Origin: Pseudomonas parafulva NBRC 16636 = DSM 17004
GTDB lineage: Bacteria > Pseudomonadota > Gammaproteobacteria > Pseudomonadales > Pseudomonadaceae
NCBI RefSeq assembly: GCF_000730645.1
Contig: NZ_BBIU01000011.1
Location: 1 to 64,000 of the forward strand
Reading direction: 5' to 3'
Length of the DNA stretch: 64,000 nucleotides
In this document: in pieces, positions 26,419 to 36,215 of the stretch
Numbering within the stretch: position 1 is the first letter of the stretch
Layout: every line of letters starts with the position of its first letter
Program-made: the position numbers and the translations under genes
The notes under the pieces: generated by a model
What the model was told of the DNA's origin: nothing
Databases searched by the model: none
The model's input: the letters and a program-made list of their open reading frames with translations, nothing else

Positions 26419-28659
26419 TCAAGGGGTACGATTACGCCGCGTCTCGATGATGTTCGGCAACTGCGAGATCCGCCCCAGCAGGCGCCCCAGCGCGTCCAGG
26501 CCTGGAATCTCGATGGTCAGAGACATCAGCGCGGTGTTGTCTTCCTTGTTCGAGCGAGTGTTCACCGCCAGCACGTTGATTTTCTCGTTCAGCAGCACCT
26601 GCGAAACATCGCGCAGCAGGCCCGGGCGGTCATAGGCGCGGATGACGATGTCCACCGGGTAGGTTTGCACCGGGATCGGCCCCCAGCTCACCTGGATCAT
26701 GCGCTCGGGCTCCTTGCCCGCCAGTTGCAGCACCGATGCACAGTCCTGGCGGTGGATGCTCACGCCACGGCCCTGGGTGATGTAGCCAACGATGGCATCG
26801 CCCGGCAGCGGCTGGCAGCAGCCTGCCATTTGCGTCAGCAGGTTGCCGACGCCTTGGATCTGGATATCGCCACGCTTGCCACCGCGCGGCCCGCTGGGTT
26901 TGCGCGGGACCAGTTCGATCTGCTCGATGCGCTCGGGCTCGAGCAGTTGCTGGGCAGCATTGACCAGGTGCGCCAGGCGCAGGTCGCCGGCGCCCAGTGC
27001 CGCGAACATGTCTTCTGCCGTCTTGACGTTGGTCTTGTCGGCCAGGCGCTCGAAGTCTACCTGAGGCAGGCCCAACCGGCTTAGCTCACGCTCGAGCAGG
27101 GTCTTGCCGGCGGCGACGTTCTGGTCACGTGCCTGCAGCTTGAACCAGTGCACGATCTTTGCCCGCGCCCGAGAAGTGGTCACGTAGCCCAGGTTCGAGT
27201 TCAGCCAGTCGCGGCTCGGGTTACCGTGCTTGCTGGTGATGATCTCGACTTGCTCGCCGGTCTGCAGGCTGTAGTTGAGCGGCACGATGCGCCCGTTGAT
27301 CTTGGCACCCCGGCAGTTGTGGCCGATCTCGGTGTGCACCCGGTAGGCGAAGTCCAGCGGCGTGGCGCCTTTGGGCAGGTCGATGGCGTGGCCGTCCGGG
27401 GTGAACACGTAGACCCGGTCCGGCTCGATATCCACCCGCAGCTGTTCGGCCAGGCCGCCGATATCGCCCAGCTCTTCGTGCCACTCCAGCACCTGGCGCA
27501 ACCAGGAAATCTTTTCTTCGTAATGGTTGGAGCCAGACTTTACGTCGGTGCCCTTGTAACGCCAGTGGGCGCACACCCCCAGCTCAGCCTCTTCGTGCAT
27601 ACCGTGGGTGCGGATCTGGACCTCGAGGACCTTGCCCTCTGGGCCGATTACTGCCGTATGCAGCGAGCGGTAGCCGTTTTCCTTGGGGTTGGCGATGTAG
27701 TCGTCGAACTCCTTGGGGATGTGCCGCCACAACGTATGCACGATACCCAGCGCGGTGTAGCAGTCACGAACCTCCGGCACCAGTACACGTACGGCACGCA
27801 CGTCGTAGATCTGGCTGAACTCGAGGCCCTTGCGCTGCATTTTGCGCCAGATGGAATAGATGTGTTTCGCCCGGCCGCTGATATCGGCGTTCACGCCCGT
27901 GGCCAGCAGCTCGTTCTGCAACTGGTTCATCACATCACTGATGAAGCGCTCGCGGTCCAGCCGACGCTCGTGCAGCAGCTTGGCGATCTGCTTGTATTGA
28001 TCGGGCTCGAGATAACGGAAGGACAGGTCCTCGAGTTCCCACTTGATGTGGCCGATGCCCAGGCGGTGTGCCAGGGGGGCATAGATGTCGAACACCTCGC
28101 GGGCAACCCGCAGGCGCTTCTCGTCGTCGGCGCCCTTGACTGCACGTATCGCGCAGGTGCGCTCGGCCAGCTTGATCAGCGCCACGCGCACATCGTCGAC
28201 CATGGCCACGAGCATCTTGCGCAGGTTCTCGACCTGCGCCTGGGAGCCCAGCACCAGCGACTGCCGGGGGCTGAGGCTGGCGCTGATGGCAGCCATGCGC
28301 AGCACGCCGTCGATCAGCTTGGAAACCACCGGGCCGAAGCGCTGGCTGACCTCGGCCAAGGTCACCTTGCCTTCGCGTACCGACCGGTAGATGACCGCTG
28401 CCACCAGGGAGTCCTGGTCGAGCTTGAGGTCCGCGAGGATCTCGGCGATTTCAAGCCCGGCCTGAAAGCTGGAGGTACCGTCTGCCCAGGAATGCTTGGC
28501 AGGGTTGCCCTTCTTCTCGACGTCCAGGGCAAACTCGCAGGCGTCTTTCAGCGCAGCGCGGTCCAGTGCCGAATCGACGCTTACCACGTGGTCCAACCAG
28601 CCTTCGAGATTGATACTGCCGTCGGTGTTGACCGGCTGGTGCACTCTCACCTGTACCAT
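26419..28659 (-). CDS. relA: GTP pyrophosphokinase RelA
   Basis: A 746-residue stringent-response enzyme that makes (p)ppGpp on stalled ribosomes. Domain order: a degenerate HD hydrolase domain (VIYRSVREG where active enzymes have HDxxED), the synthetase domain with YDVRAVRVLV, EFDDYIANPKENGYRSLH and EVQIRTHGMHEEAE near residue 380, a TGS domain (VFTPDGHAIDLPKG), a conserved-cysteine region with CCQPLPGD, and a C-terminal ACT domain. The ATG at 28659 (MVQVRVHQP) is the family start; the longer reading begins in the leader. It is the last of the cysM-rlmD-relA row. Confidence 0.97.
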   Translation of the reverse strand: MVQVRVHQPVNTDGSINLEGWLDHVVSVDSALDRAALKDACEFALDVEKKGNPAKHSWADGTSSFQAGLEIAEILADLKLDQDSLVAAVIYRSVREGKVTLAEVSQRFGPVVSKLIDGVLRMAAISASLSPRQSLVLGSQAQVENLRKMLVAMVDDVRVALIKLAERTCAIRAVKGADDEKRLRVAREVFDIYAPLAHRLGIGHIKWELEDLSFRYLEPDQYKQIAKLLHERRLDRERFISDVMNQLQNELLATGVNADISGRAKHIYSIWRKMQRKGLEFSQIYDVRAVRVLVPEVRDCYTALGIVHTLWRHIPKEFDDYIANPKENGYRSLHTAVIGPEGKVLEVQIRTHGMHEEAELGVCAHWRYKGTDVKSGSNHYEEKISWLRQVLEWHEELGDIGGLAEQLRVDIEPDRVYVFTPDGHAIDLPKGATPLDFAYRVHTEIGHNCRGAKINGRIVPLNYSLQTGEQVEIITSKHGNPSRDWLNSNLGYVTTSRARAKIVHWFKLQARDQNVAAGKTLLERELSRLGLPQVDFERLADKTNVKTAEDMFAALGAGDLRLAHLVNAAQQLLEPERIEQIELVPRKPSGPRGGKRGDIQIQGVGNLLTQMAGCCQPLPGDAIVGYITQGRGVSIHRQDCASVLQLAGKEPERMIQVSWGPIPVQTYPVDIVIRAYDRPGLLRDVSQVLLNEKINVLAVNTRSNKEDNTALMSLTIEIPGLDALGRLLGRISQLPNIIETRRNRTP

Positions 28660-28758
28660 CTTTGTTCTACCTTTCCATACAGCGCACCCCACGGATGCGC
28701 TGGCAATCACCGCACGGCTGCCAATCCTTGAAAGCCGTACCAAGGGGCCAGCAGCATG

Positions 28759-30117
28759 CTAGCCCGCTTCGAATAACGCCATGGCCTCGACATGTGCCGT
28801 CTGAGGAAACATGTCGAGAATCCCGGCCCTTTTTAACCGGTACCCCTGCCCAACCAGCACCTGCGCGTCTCGCGCCAACGTTGCCGGGTTGCACGATACA
28901 TAGACCAGCCGTTTGGCCTTGAGGCGGGCGATGCCTTGCACCACCTCGAATGCACCGTCACGCGGTGGGTCCAAGAGTACCGCAGAAAAGCCTTCGGCGG
29001 CCCATCCGGAGCCGGCCAAAGGCTGCGATAAATCGGCCTGAAAAAACCGTGCGTTATGCACATTGTTGCTTCGGGCGTTGGCGGCGGCCCGGTCGACCAT
29101 GGCCTGCACGCCTTCAACTGCTACCACCTCACGCGCCTGGCGGGCCAGTGGCAGGGCGAAATTGCCCAACCCGCAGAACAGGTCCAGCACCCGTTCGTCA
29201 GCCTGCGGTGCCAGCCAGGCCAGGGCCTGTTCGATCATCGCCGTGTTGACCTGAGCGTTGACCTGCACGAAGTCCCCTGGTCGCCAGGCGAGCTCCAATT
29301 GCCAGGGCGCCAAGGCAAAGCCCAAGGATGCACCCTGCACCAGCGGGGCAGGCTCATCCTCCCCCTGCAGCCACAACTGGGCGCCGGCCTGCTCGCAGAA
29401 GGCCTGCAACCGGGCCAGGTCTTCGGCGGGCAACGGCGCCACATGGCGTACCAGCACCGCTTCGGCAGTCCCGCTGAACAATTCCACATGCCCCAGGGCC
29501 TGCGGCTTGTCCAGCGAGCGCAGCACGGTTGGCAGATGCCGCAGAATCGATTGCAAGGGCTGTACCAGCACCATGCAATCGTTGAGGGCGACGATGTCCT
29601 GGCTGGCTTCGGCGCGCAACCCCACCTCCAGGTGCCGCGCCTTGGCGTCCCAGCGCACGGCCACCCGCGCACGGCGCCGGTAGCCGAACTCCGGCCCGCT
29701 CAGCGGCGGCGCCCACTGCTCGGGCTGCACGCCAGCCACCCGCTGCAACTGTTCGGCCAGGGTGCGCTGTTTCAACGCAAGCTGCGCCGCATGGGGCAGG
29801 TGCTGAAGGTTGCACCCGCCACAGCGGGCATAGTGCCGGCACGGGGCCTCGCGGCGCTCGGGGCTGGCTTGCAGCAGCCGCTCCAAGCGCGCGTCCACCA
29901 CCTTGCCGCGAGCACTGAGCACCCGCGCCTCGACCACCTCACCTGCCAGGGCGCCACTGACGAACCAGGTACGCCCGTCATGAAAGGCAATGCCTCGGCC
30001 GTCGCCGGCCAGGCGCTCCACGGTCAATTGCTGCTTCTTGCCCACAGGTACCTGGGGGCTGCGGTTACCGCCGGCTGGCTGGAAGCGCAGGCCGCTGTTG
30101 CTCTTTTTCTTGGACAT
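28759..30117 (-). CDS. rlmD: 23S rRNA (uracil(1939)-C(5))-methyltransferase RlmD
   Basis: A 452-residue RNA methyltransferase. An N-terminal TRAM domain (residues about 20-80) is followed by the iron-sulfur cysteines [15 protein letters not shown], the SAM-binding motifs [16 protein letters not shown] and VEGVQAMV, the DPPRDGA motif, and the catalytic cysteine in [14 protein letters not shown] near residue 408. It starts directly after the cysM stop (TAA then ATG, no gap) and is 99 bp from relA. Confidence 0.96.
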   Translation of the reverse strand: MSKKKSNSGLRFQPAGGNRSPQVPVGKKQQLTVERLAGDGRGIAFHDGRTWFVSGALAGEVVEARVLSARGKVVDARLERLLQASPERREAPCRHYARCGGCNLQHLPHAAQLALKQRTLAEQLQRVAGVQPEQWAPPLSGPEFGYRRRARVAVRWDAKARHLEVGLRAEASQDIVALNDCMVLVQPLQSILRHLPTVLRSLDKPQALGHVELFSGTAEAVLVRHVAPLPAEDLARLQAFCEQAGAQLWLQGEDEPAPLVQGASLGFALAPWQLELAWRPGDFVQVNAQVNTAMIEQALAWLAPQADERVLDLFCGLGNFALPLARQAREVVAVEGVQAMVDRAAANARSNNVHNARFFQADLSQPLAGSGWAAEGFSAVLLDPPRDGAFEVVQGIARLKAKRLVYVSCNPATLARDAQVLVGQGYRLKRAGILDMFPQTAHVEAMALFEAG

Positions 30118-31017
30118 TTAGCTGTGATCGAACAAGCCAGTGGACAGGTAGCGGTCGCCACGGTCGCAGATGATCGCGACCAAGGTGGCATTTTCCACCT
30201 CGCGGGACAGACGCAGCATGGCGGCCACCGCACCACCGGAGGACACGCCGCAGAAAATGCCCTCTTCGCGGGCAAGCCGGCGCATGGTCTCTTCGGCTTC
30301 CTGCTGGGACATGTCGACGACGCGATCAACACGGGCGGCATCGAAGATTTTCGGCAGGTACTCTTCTGGCCAGCGGCGGATGCCAGGGATGGCAGAGCCC
30401 TCCATCGGTTGCAGGCCGACGATCTGCACCGCCGGGTTCTGCTCCTTGAGGTACTGCGAGCAGCCCATGATGGTACCAGTGGTGCCCATGGAGCTGATGA
30501 AATGGGTAATGGTGCCCTGGGTCTGCTGCCAGATTTCGGGGCCCGTGCTGTTGTAGTGGGCGATCGGGTTGTCGCCGTTGGCGAACTGGTCCAGCACCAG
30601 GCCACGGCCTTCGGCCTGAAGCTTTTCGGCCAGGTCCCGGGCGCCCTCCATGCCTTCTTCCTTGGTCACCAGAATCAGCTCGGCGCCGTAGGCGGTCATG
30701 GCGGCTTTGCGCTCGGCGGTGGAGTTGTCGGGCATGATCAGGATCATCTTGTAACCCTTGATCGCTGCCGCCATCGCCAGGGCGATACCGGTATTGCCGG
30801 AGGTGGCTTCGATCAAGGTGTCGCCGGGCTTGATCTGGCCGCGCAGTTCGGCCCGGGCGATCATCGACAGCGCCGGGCGATCTTTCACCGAGCCGGCAGG
30901 ATTGTTACCTTCAAGCTTGAGCAGGAGGGTATTGCTGGTTTGGCCAGCCAGGCGCTGCAGGCGAACCAGAGGCGTATTGCCGACGCAATCGGCGATGGTT
31001 GGGTACTGCAAGGTCAT
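30118..31017 (-). CDS. cysM: Cysteine synthase B CysM
   Basis: A 299-residue PLP enzyme that makes cysteine (or S-sulfocysteine) from O-acetylserine. Seen: NTPLVRLQRL at the N-terminus, the PLP lysine in GSVKDRPALSM near residue 41, EATSGNTGIALA near residue 68, the phosphate-binding loop SSMGTTGTIMG near residue 176, and GVSSGGAVAA near residue 258. The ATG at 31017 gives the usual MTLQYPTIADCVG start; 13 extra upstream codons are not conserved in type. RlmD starts with no gap after it. Confidence 0.96.
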   Translation of the reverse strand: MTLQYPTIADCVGNTPLVRLQRLAGQTSNTLLLKLEGNNPAGSVKDRPALSMIARAELRGQIKPGDTLIEATSGNTGIALAMAAAIKGYKMILIMPDNSTAERKAAMTAYGAELILVTKEEGMEGARDLAEKLQAEGRGLVLDQFANGDNPIAHYNSTGPEIWQQTQGTITHFISSMGTTGTIMGCSQYLKEQNPAVQIVGLQPMEGSAIPGIRRWPEEYLPKIFDAARVDRVVDMSQQEAEETMRRLAREEGIFCGVSSGGAVAAMLRLSREVENATLVAIICDRGDRYLSTGLFDHS

Positions 31018-31137
31018 GGTGTGCTTCACAATCCAGGCGGCAGGGGCGCCTATCATACCGGCAAACCCTTGCGCGCCATATCACGCAATCTGTGGTGCAT
31101 ATAGCTACACGCTATATCAAATGCCCAGCCATTGATT

Positions 31138-32487
31138 TCAGCCTGGCACATGGGCTGGCAAGCGCAGCCACAGGCGCAACCCACGCGGCCCATTGCGCGC
31201 CCACAGGGTGCCGCCCTGGCGCTGAATGGCACTGCGGGCGATGCTCAGGCCCAGGCCAAAGCCGCCGTCCCCGGGCCGTGAGCCGTCCAGCCGGGAGAAC
31301 GGCGCGAAGATGCGCTCCAGGTCTTGTTCGGCCACTCCGCCCCCTTCATCCTCAAGCCACAGCCACCAGAACCCCGCCTCCCTGCGCCCACCCAGACGCA
31401 CTATACCCTCGGGGGGCGAGTGACGAATGGCGTTGCGCAGCAGGTTCTCCAGCGCCTGGGCCAGGTAATTGAGGTTGCCCTGCACCCAGCAGCCCGCGGG
31501 CACCTCACAGTGCAGGCGGGTGGGTGACCAGCCGCACTCATAGCAGGCGTTCTCGGCCAGAAGGTCCCACAGCGCCTGCACCTCGATGGGCTCCAGGTTC
31601 ATCGGCGCACGCTCGGCGTCCTGCCAGGCCAACTGCAAGGTGCCTTCGACCAGCTGCTGCATGCAGTCCACCTCTCGCCTCAGGCGCTCGCGCAACCCCT
31701 GTAGCTCGGGCTCGCTGTCGCAGGCCACGCGCAAGCGGCTCAGGGGCGTGCGCATCTCGTGGGACAGGTCACGCAGCAACTGCTGCTGGATAGCCACGGT
31801 GCCTTGCAAGCGTTCAGCCATCTGGTCGAATGCCCGCGCCAGTTCGCCCAGTTCGTCGTGACGGGCCAGTAGGCGTGGTGCCAGGCGGGCCGACAGCTGG
31901 TCGGCACGCCAGGCATTGGCCTGCTCGCGCAGTTGGTTCAGTGGCACGATCAGCATGCGGTAGAGGCCCACGCACAGCAGCAGGGTGAACAGCCCGGGGA
32001 TGATACCGTTGGTGAGGATGCGCCACAGCAGCAGGTACTGGCCCGGGTTGAAGCGCTGTGGCAGCTCGATGACCAGCATGGCCTGCTCTGCGGCGCCCGG
32101 GAACGGAACACGCATCCACGGCTGGTCGACGCTGCGCCTGCTCATGGGCCAGTCAACCCCCCGCAGGCGGGTCAGGCGCTGCAGGGCTTGTGCATCGAGC
32201 GTGGCGCTGTCCAGCGGCCGCAGGTTGGCGTCCAGCACACCCACCCAGCCGTGCTCACGCCGGTGCATCTGCGCAACCCAACGGTCCAGGCCCTCACGCC
32301 CACCGCTGCGCCAGGCGTGCTCAGCCTCGGCCGCATAGGCGCGCAACGCTGCACGCGCAGCCTCGTCGAGGTAGGCGTTGCGGGTTTCCATATGCCGGCC
32401 CCAGGTGAAGCTGAGCCCGATCATCAGCAGGCAGAACCCCACCAGCAGAATGGCAAGCTTCCAGAACAGCGAGTGCCGGTCGAGCAC
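31138..32487 (-). CDS. Sensor histidine kinase of an OmpR-type two-component system
   Basis: A 449-residue membrane kinase. Two transmembrane helices (residues about 10-30 and 150-175) flank a periplasmic sensor of about 120 residues; then a HAMP region, the HisKA box LRDLSHEMRTPLSRLR (phospho-acceptor His near residue 245), and the ATPase domain with NLLRNAIRHS and GGFGLGLSIARSA. The start is a GTG 3 nt after the stop of the response regulator gene, so the two are one operon. The signal is unknown. It is divergent from gacS. Confidence 0.92.
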   Translation of the reverse strand: MLDRHSLFWKLAILLVGFCLLMIGLSFTWGRHMETRNAYLDEAARAALRAYAAEAEHAWRSGGREGLDRWVAQMHRREHGWVGVLDANLRPLDSATLDAQALQRLTRLRGVDWPMSRRSVDQPWMRVPFPGAAEQAMLVIELPQRFNPGQYLLLWRILTNGIIPGLFTLLLCVGLYRMLIVPLNQLREQANAWRADQLSARLAPRLLARHDELGELARAFDQMAERLQGTVAIQQQLLRDLSHEMRTPLSRLRVACDSEPELQGLRERLRREVDCMQQLVEGTLQLAWQDAERAPMNLEPIEVQALWDLLAENACYECGWSPTRLHCEVPAGCWVQGNLNYLAQALENLLRNAIRHSPPEGIVRLGGRREAGFWWLWLEDEGGGVAEQDLERIFAPFSRLDGSRPGDGGFGLGLSIARSAIQRQGGTLWARNGPRGLRLWLRLPAHVPG

Positions 32488-32490
32488 GGC

Positions 32491-33210
32491 CTATTGCACC
32501 TCAAGGGCGCTGAGCACGTAGCCTTTGCCCCAGACGGTACGGATCTGCCGCCCTTCGTAGCCGATGCCCTTGAGCTTGCGGCGCAGCTGGCTGACGTGCA
32601 TGTCGAGGCTACGATCATGCTGCGAATAGCCCCGCTGCAGCACCTGCTGGTACAGGAAGGGTTTGCTCAGCACCTCGTCGGGATTACGGGTCAGCATTTC
32701 CAGCAGCCGGTATTCGCTGGGTGTCAGGCCCGCCGCGCAGCCGGCCAGGCGCACGTCCAGGTGCGCCTCGTCGAACTCCAGTTCGCCCCGATCCGCATGC
32801 TGGAGCGGCGGCCGGTAGTGGCGCTCAAGGCGCACGCGGCGCAGGATTGCTTCGATACGCACCTGCAATTCGTCCATGCTGAACGGCTTGGGCAGGTAGT
32901 CGTCCGCGCCACGCTTGAAACCGACGATGCGGTCAGCCTCGGCGCCCAGCGCCGACATCAGGATGACCGGGGTGGCGCCCTGCCTGCGCAGCTGGGTCAG
33001 GGCTTCCAGCCCATTGAGCCCGGGCAGCAGGATGTCGAGCAGCACGACATCGAAGACCCGGCGGCTGGCCGTTTCCAGGCCCTCCAGGCCATTGCGGCAC
33101 CAAGTGACCTGAAAGCCGCCGCGCTGCAATTGCTCGTGGAGGTAGGCGCCTAGTACGGGGTCGTCTTCAATGGCGAGGATGGCGGGGCTGGGCGTCGCTA
33201 CAAGATTCAT
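32491..33210 (-). CDS. OmpR-family response regulator
   Basis: A 239-residue regulator. The N-terminal receiver domain has AILAIEDDPVLGAYL, the phosphorylated aspartate in VVLLDILLPGLNG near residue 60, and the lysine in DYLPKPF. The C-terminal winged helix has LTPSEYRLLEMLTRNP and HDRSLDMHVSQLRRKL. The ATG at 33210 gives a normal start (MNLVATPSPAIL); the longer reading extends into the divergent promoter region with gacS. Pairs with the kinase gene 3 nt downstream. Confidence 0.93.
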   Translation of the reverse strand: MNLVATPSPAILAIEDDPVLGAYLHEQLQRGGFQVTWCRNGLEGLETASRRVFDVVLLDILLPGLNGLEALTQLRRQGATPVILMSALGAEADRIVGFKRGADDYLPKPFSMDELQVRIEAILRRVRLERHYRPPLQHADRGELEFDEAHLDVRLAGCAAGLTPSEYRLLEMLTRNPDEVLSKPFLYQQVLQRGYSQHDRSLDMHVSQLRRKLKGIGYEGRQIRTVWGKGYVLSALEVQ

Positions 33211-33401
33211 TGGCAACTGCCATTTATTCTCAATTGCCAGATTATTCAGCATCCCGTAGGCGACAGGCAACTGCATCCCGTGCAGCTTGGCCACAGAAGG
33301 CAAAAACACCGACTAAACAGGTGCATTAGCCTGGCAGGCGGAGTAACGTCGCCCCTTGGCCGTCACACACGACGGTGTCCAGGCACATGACAGGAGGCGG
33401 T

Positions 33402-36155
33402 GTGCTCGATCGTTTGGGGATTCGCAGCCGGGTGCTTCTGCTGGCCTTGCTGCCGGCCGGCCTGATGGCGCTGGTACTGGGCAGCTACTTTACCTGGCTG
33501 CAACAAAGCGACCTGCGTACGCAGTTGCTGCAACGCGGCAAGATGCTCGCCGAGCAACTGGCGCCTTTGGCTGCACCCGCCATGGCGCGGCCGGCGCCCG
33601 CGCAACTTGAACGCATCGCTGCCCAGACCCTGGAGCAGCCCGACGTGCGTGCCGTCGCCTTCCTCGCCCCGGACCGCACACGGCTGGCCCATGCCGGCCC
33701 CAGCATGCTCAACCAGCCCCCCAGCGGGGGCAGCGGCACGCAGCTGCTGCAACGCACTGGCAACGACGCCACCCGTTACCTGATGCCGGTCTTCGGCCAC
33801 CATCGTGACCTGGCCACTGAAGCGGTGCCGGCCGAAGCCGAACGCTTGCTGGGCTGGGTAGAGATCGAACTGTCCCACGACGGCACGCTGCTACGGGGCT
33901 ACCGCAACCTGTTCACCACCCTGCTGCTGATCCTCGCCTGCCTGGTACTCAGCGGGCTGTTGGCACTGCGCATGAGCCGTGCCATCAACCACCCTATCGA
34001 ACGCATCAAGCATGCGGTCAACCAGCTCAAGGACGGGCACCTGGAAGAACGCCTTCCGGCCATGGGCAGCCATGAACTGGATGAACTCGCCCGGGGCATC
34101 AACCGCATGGCCGAAACCCTGCACAATGCCCATGAAGAGCTGCAGCACAGCATCGACCAGGCCACCGAGGACGTACGCCAGAACCTTGAAACCATCGAGA
34201 TCCAGAACATCGAACTGGACATGGCGCGCAAGGAGGCCCTGGAGGCCAGCCGGATCAAGTCGGAGTTCCTGGCCAACATGAGCCACGAAATCCGTACCCC
34301 GCTCAATGGCATCCTGGGCTTCACCCATCTGCTGCAGAAAAGCGAGCTGATGCCGCGCCAAGTGGACTACCTGAACACCATCGAAAAATCTGCCGACAAC
34401 CTGCTGGGCATCATCAACGAGATTCTCGACTTCTCGAAGATCGAGGCCGGCAAGCTGGTGCTCGACAGCATTCCGTTCAACCTGCGCGACCTGATCCAGG
34501 ACACGCTGACCATCCTGGCCCCGGCCGCCCACGCCAAGCAGCTGGAGCTGCTGTGCCTGATCTACCGGGACACGCCATCGTCACTGATCGGTGACCCGCT
34601 GCGGCTCAAGCAGATCCTCACCAACCTGGTCAGCAATGCCATCAAGTTCACCCGCGAAGGCACGATCGTGGTCCGCGCCATGCTCGAAGACGAACACGAA
34701 GACAGCGCGCAATTGCGCATCAGCGTGCAGGACACCGGCATAGGGTTGTCGCCCCAGGATGTGCGCACCCTGTTCCAGGCCTTCAGCCAGGCCGACAACT
34801 CACTGGCTCGGCAACCCGGCGGTACCGGCCTGGGCCTGGTGATTTCCAAACGCCTGATCGAGCAGATGGGCGGCGAAATTGGCGTTGACAGCACGCCCGG
34901 GGAAGGCTCGCAGTTCTGGATAAGCCTGAACCTGCCCAAGGCCCACGACGATGTCGAAGCGCTGCCATTGCAACCCCTGCTCGGCCGCCGGGCCGCCATC
35001 GTCGATGGCCATGAACTGGCGCGCCAGGCACTGGACCACCAGTTGCAGGACTGCGGGCTGAGCGTCAGCCAGTTCGCGTCGTACGATCAGCTGGTGCAGG
35101 CAGTGCAGGCCGCGAGCCAGGCGGGGCGGCCGTTCGACTTCGCGGTGATGGGCGCCAACCTGGGCACCCTTTCGCCCGAGCAACTGGGCGAGTACTACCA
35201 GCAACTCGAACGCCACCACTGCCAGTGCGTGGTGCTGTGCCCCACCACCGAGCAAGCGCTGTACCACCCTTACCTGTCCAACGGGCACGGCCAACTGCTG
35301 TCCAAACCCTCCTGCACCCGCAAACTGCGCCGCTTGCTGCTGGAGATGGTGCAACCGCGCCGGCCGCAAAATGAAACCAGCCCACTTCACGGCCAGCACC
35401 AGCCAAAGATTCTCTGCGTGGATGACAACGCCGCCAACCTGCTGCTGGTGCAGACCCTGCTCGAGGACCTGGGTGCCAGGGTGGTGGCGGTGGACAATGG
35501 CTACGCTGCCGTTCAGGCCGTACAGGACCAACCCTTCGACCTGGTGCTGATGGACGTGCAGATGCCCGGCATGGATGGCCGGGCCTGCACCGAACAGATT
35601 CGCCTGTGGGAAAACACCCAGAGTGGCAACCCACTGCCAATCGTCGCCCTTACCGCCCACGCCATGGCCAACGAAAAACGCGCCCTGCTGCACGCCGGCA
35701 TGGACGACTACCTGACCAAGCCGATCAGCGAGCGGCAACTGGCCCAAGTGGTGATGAAGTGGACCGGGCTTAGCCTGGGTTCGCCCCAGCAGGCCCAGGC
35801 CGAGCTGCCACCCAACGCCGACGAACTGAAGGTGCTGGACCACGAAGAAGGCCTGCGCCTGGCGGCCGGCAAGGCAGACCTAGCAGCAGACATGCTGAGC
35901 ATGCTGCTGGCCGCGCTCGATGATGATCGCAGGGCCATACGCGCTGCCCGTGATACCCAGGACCGCACGGCGCTGATCGAACAGGTGCACCGTTTGAACG
36001 GCGCCTCACGTTATTGCGGCGTGCCGCAGCTACGGGCGGCCTGCCAGCGCAGCGAAACCTTGCTGAAGCAGGACAGTACACAGGCAACCCAAGCCCTGGA
36101 TGAACTGGACAGCGCAATCGCTCGCCTGGCTGCACAAGCCCGATCGACCGGCTGA
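33402..36155 (+). CDS. gacS: Hybrid sensor kinase GacS
   Basis: A 917-residue inner-membrane hybrid kinase that phosphorylates GacA and so turns on the Rsm small RNAs and secondary metabolism. Order of domains: helix 1 (residues about 10-30), a periplasmic loop, helix 2 (near 170-190), HAMP, HisKA with NMSHEIRTPLNG (His295), ATPase (PGGTGLGLVISKRL), a weak pseudo-receiver region, a receiver with Asp718 in VLMDVQMPGMDG, and an HPt domain with His863 in QVHRLNGASRYCG. The start is the GTG at 33402, preceded by AGGAGG 4 nt away; an upstream in-frame ATG has no ribosome site. GacA is not encoded in this window. Confidence 0.96.
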   Translation: MLDRLGIRSRVLLLALLPAGLMALVLGSYFTWLQQSDLRTQLLQRGKMLAEQLAPLAAPAMARPAPAQLERIAAQTLEQPDVRAVAFLAPDRTRLAHAGPSMLNQPPSGGSGTQLLQRTGNDATRYLMPVFGHHRDLATEAVPAEAERLLGWVEIELSHDGTLLRGYRNLFTTLLLILACLVLSGLLALRMSRAINHPIERIKHAVNQLKDGHLEERLPAMGSHELDELARGINRMAETLHNAHEELQHSIDQATEDVRQNLETIEIQNIELDMARKEALEASRIKSEFLANMSHEIRTPLNGILGFTHLLQKSELMPRQVDYLNTIEKSADNLLGIINEILDFSKIEAGKLVLDSIPFNLRDLIQDTLTILAPAAHAKQLELLCLIYRDTPSSLIGDPLRLKQILTNLVSNAIKFTREGTIVVRAMLEDEHEDSAQLRISVQDTGIGLSPQDVRTLFQAFSQADNSLARQPGGTGLGLVISKRLIEQMGGEIGVDSTPGEGSQFWISLNLPKAHDDVEALPLQPLLGRRAAIVDGHELARQALDHQLQDCGLSVSQFASYDQLVQAVQAASQAGRPFDFAVMGANLGTLSPEQLGEYYQQLERHHCQCVVLCPTTEQALYHPYLSNGHGQLLSKPSCTRKLRRLLLEMVQPRRPQNETSPLHGQHQPKILCVDDNAANLLLVQTLLEDLGARVVAVDNGYAAVQAVQDQPFDLVLMDVQMPGMDGRACTEQIRLWENTQSGNPLPIVALTAHAMANEKRALLHAGMDDYLTKPISERQLAQVVMKWTGLSLGSPQQAQAELPPNADELKVLDHEEGLRLAAGKADLAADMLSMLLAALDDDRRAIRAARDTQDRTALIEQVHRLNGASRYCGVPQLRAACQRSETLLKQDSTQATQALDELDSAIARLAAQARSTG

Positions 36156-36215
36156 GGTTAATTGCCGACGGGCAGCATGCCACGCCGTTGGCCACGAACA
36201 CACAAGGAGCCAGAC

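Noticed and set aside
27148..28731. 527-codon plus-strand frame opposite relA
   Set aside because: Shadow of relA; the translation has no family features.
29056..31104. 682-codon plus-strand frame opposite rlmD and cysM
   Set aside because: It spans two recognised genes on the other strand and a gene boundary, as expected from third-position GC bias.
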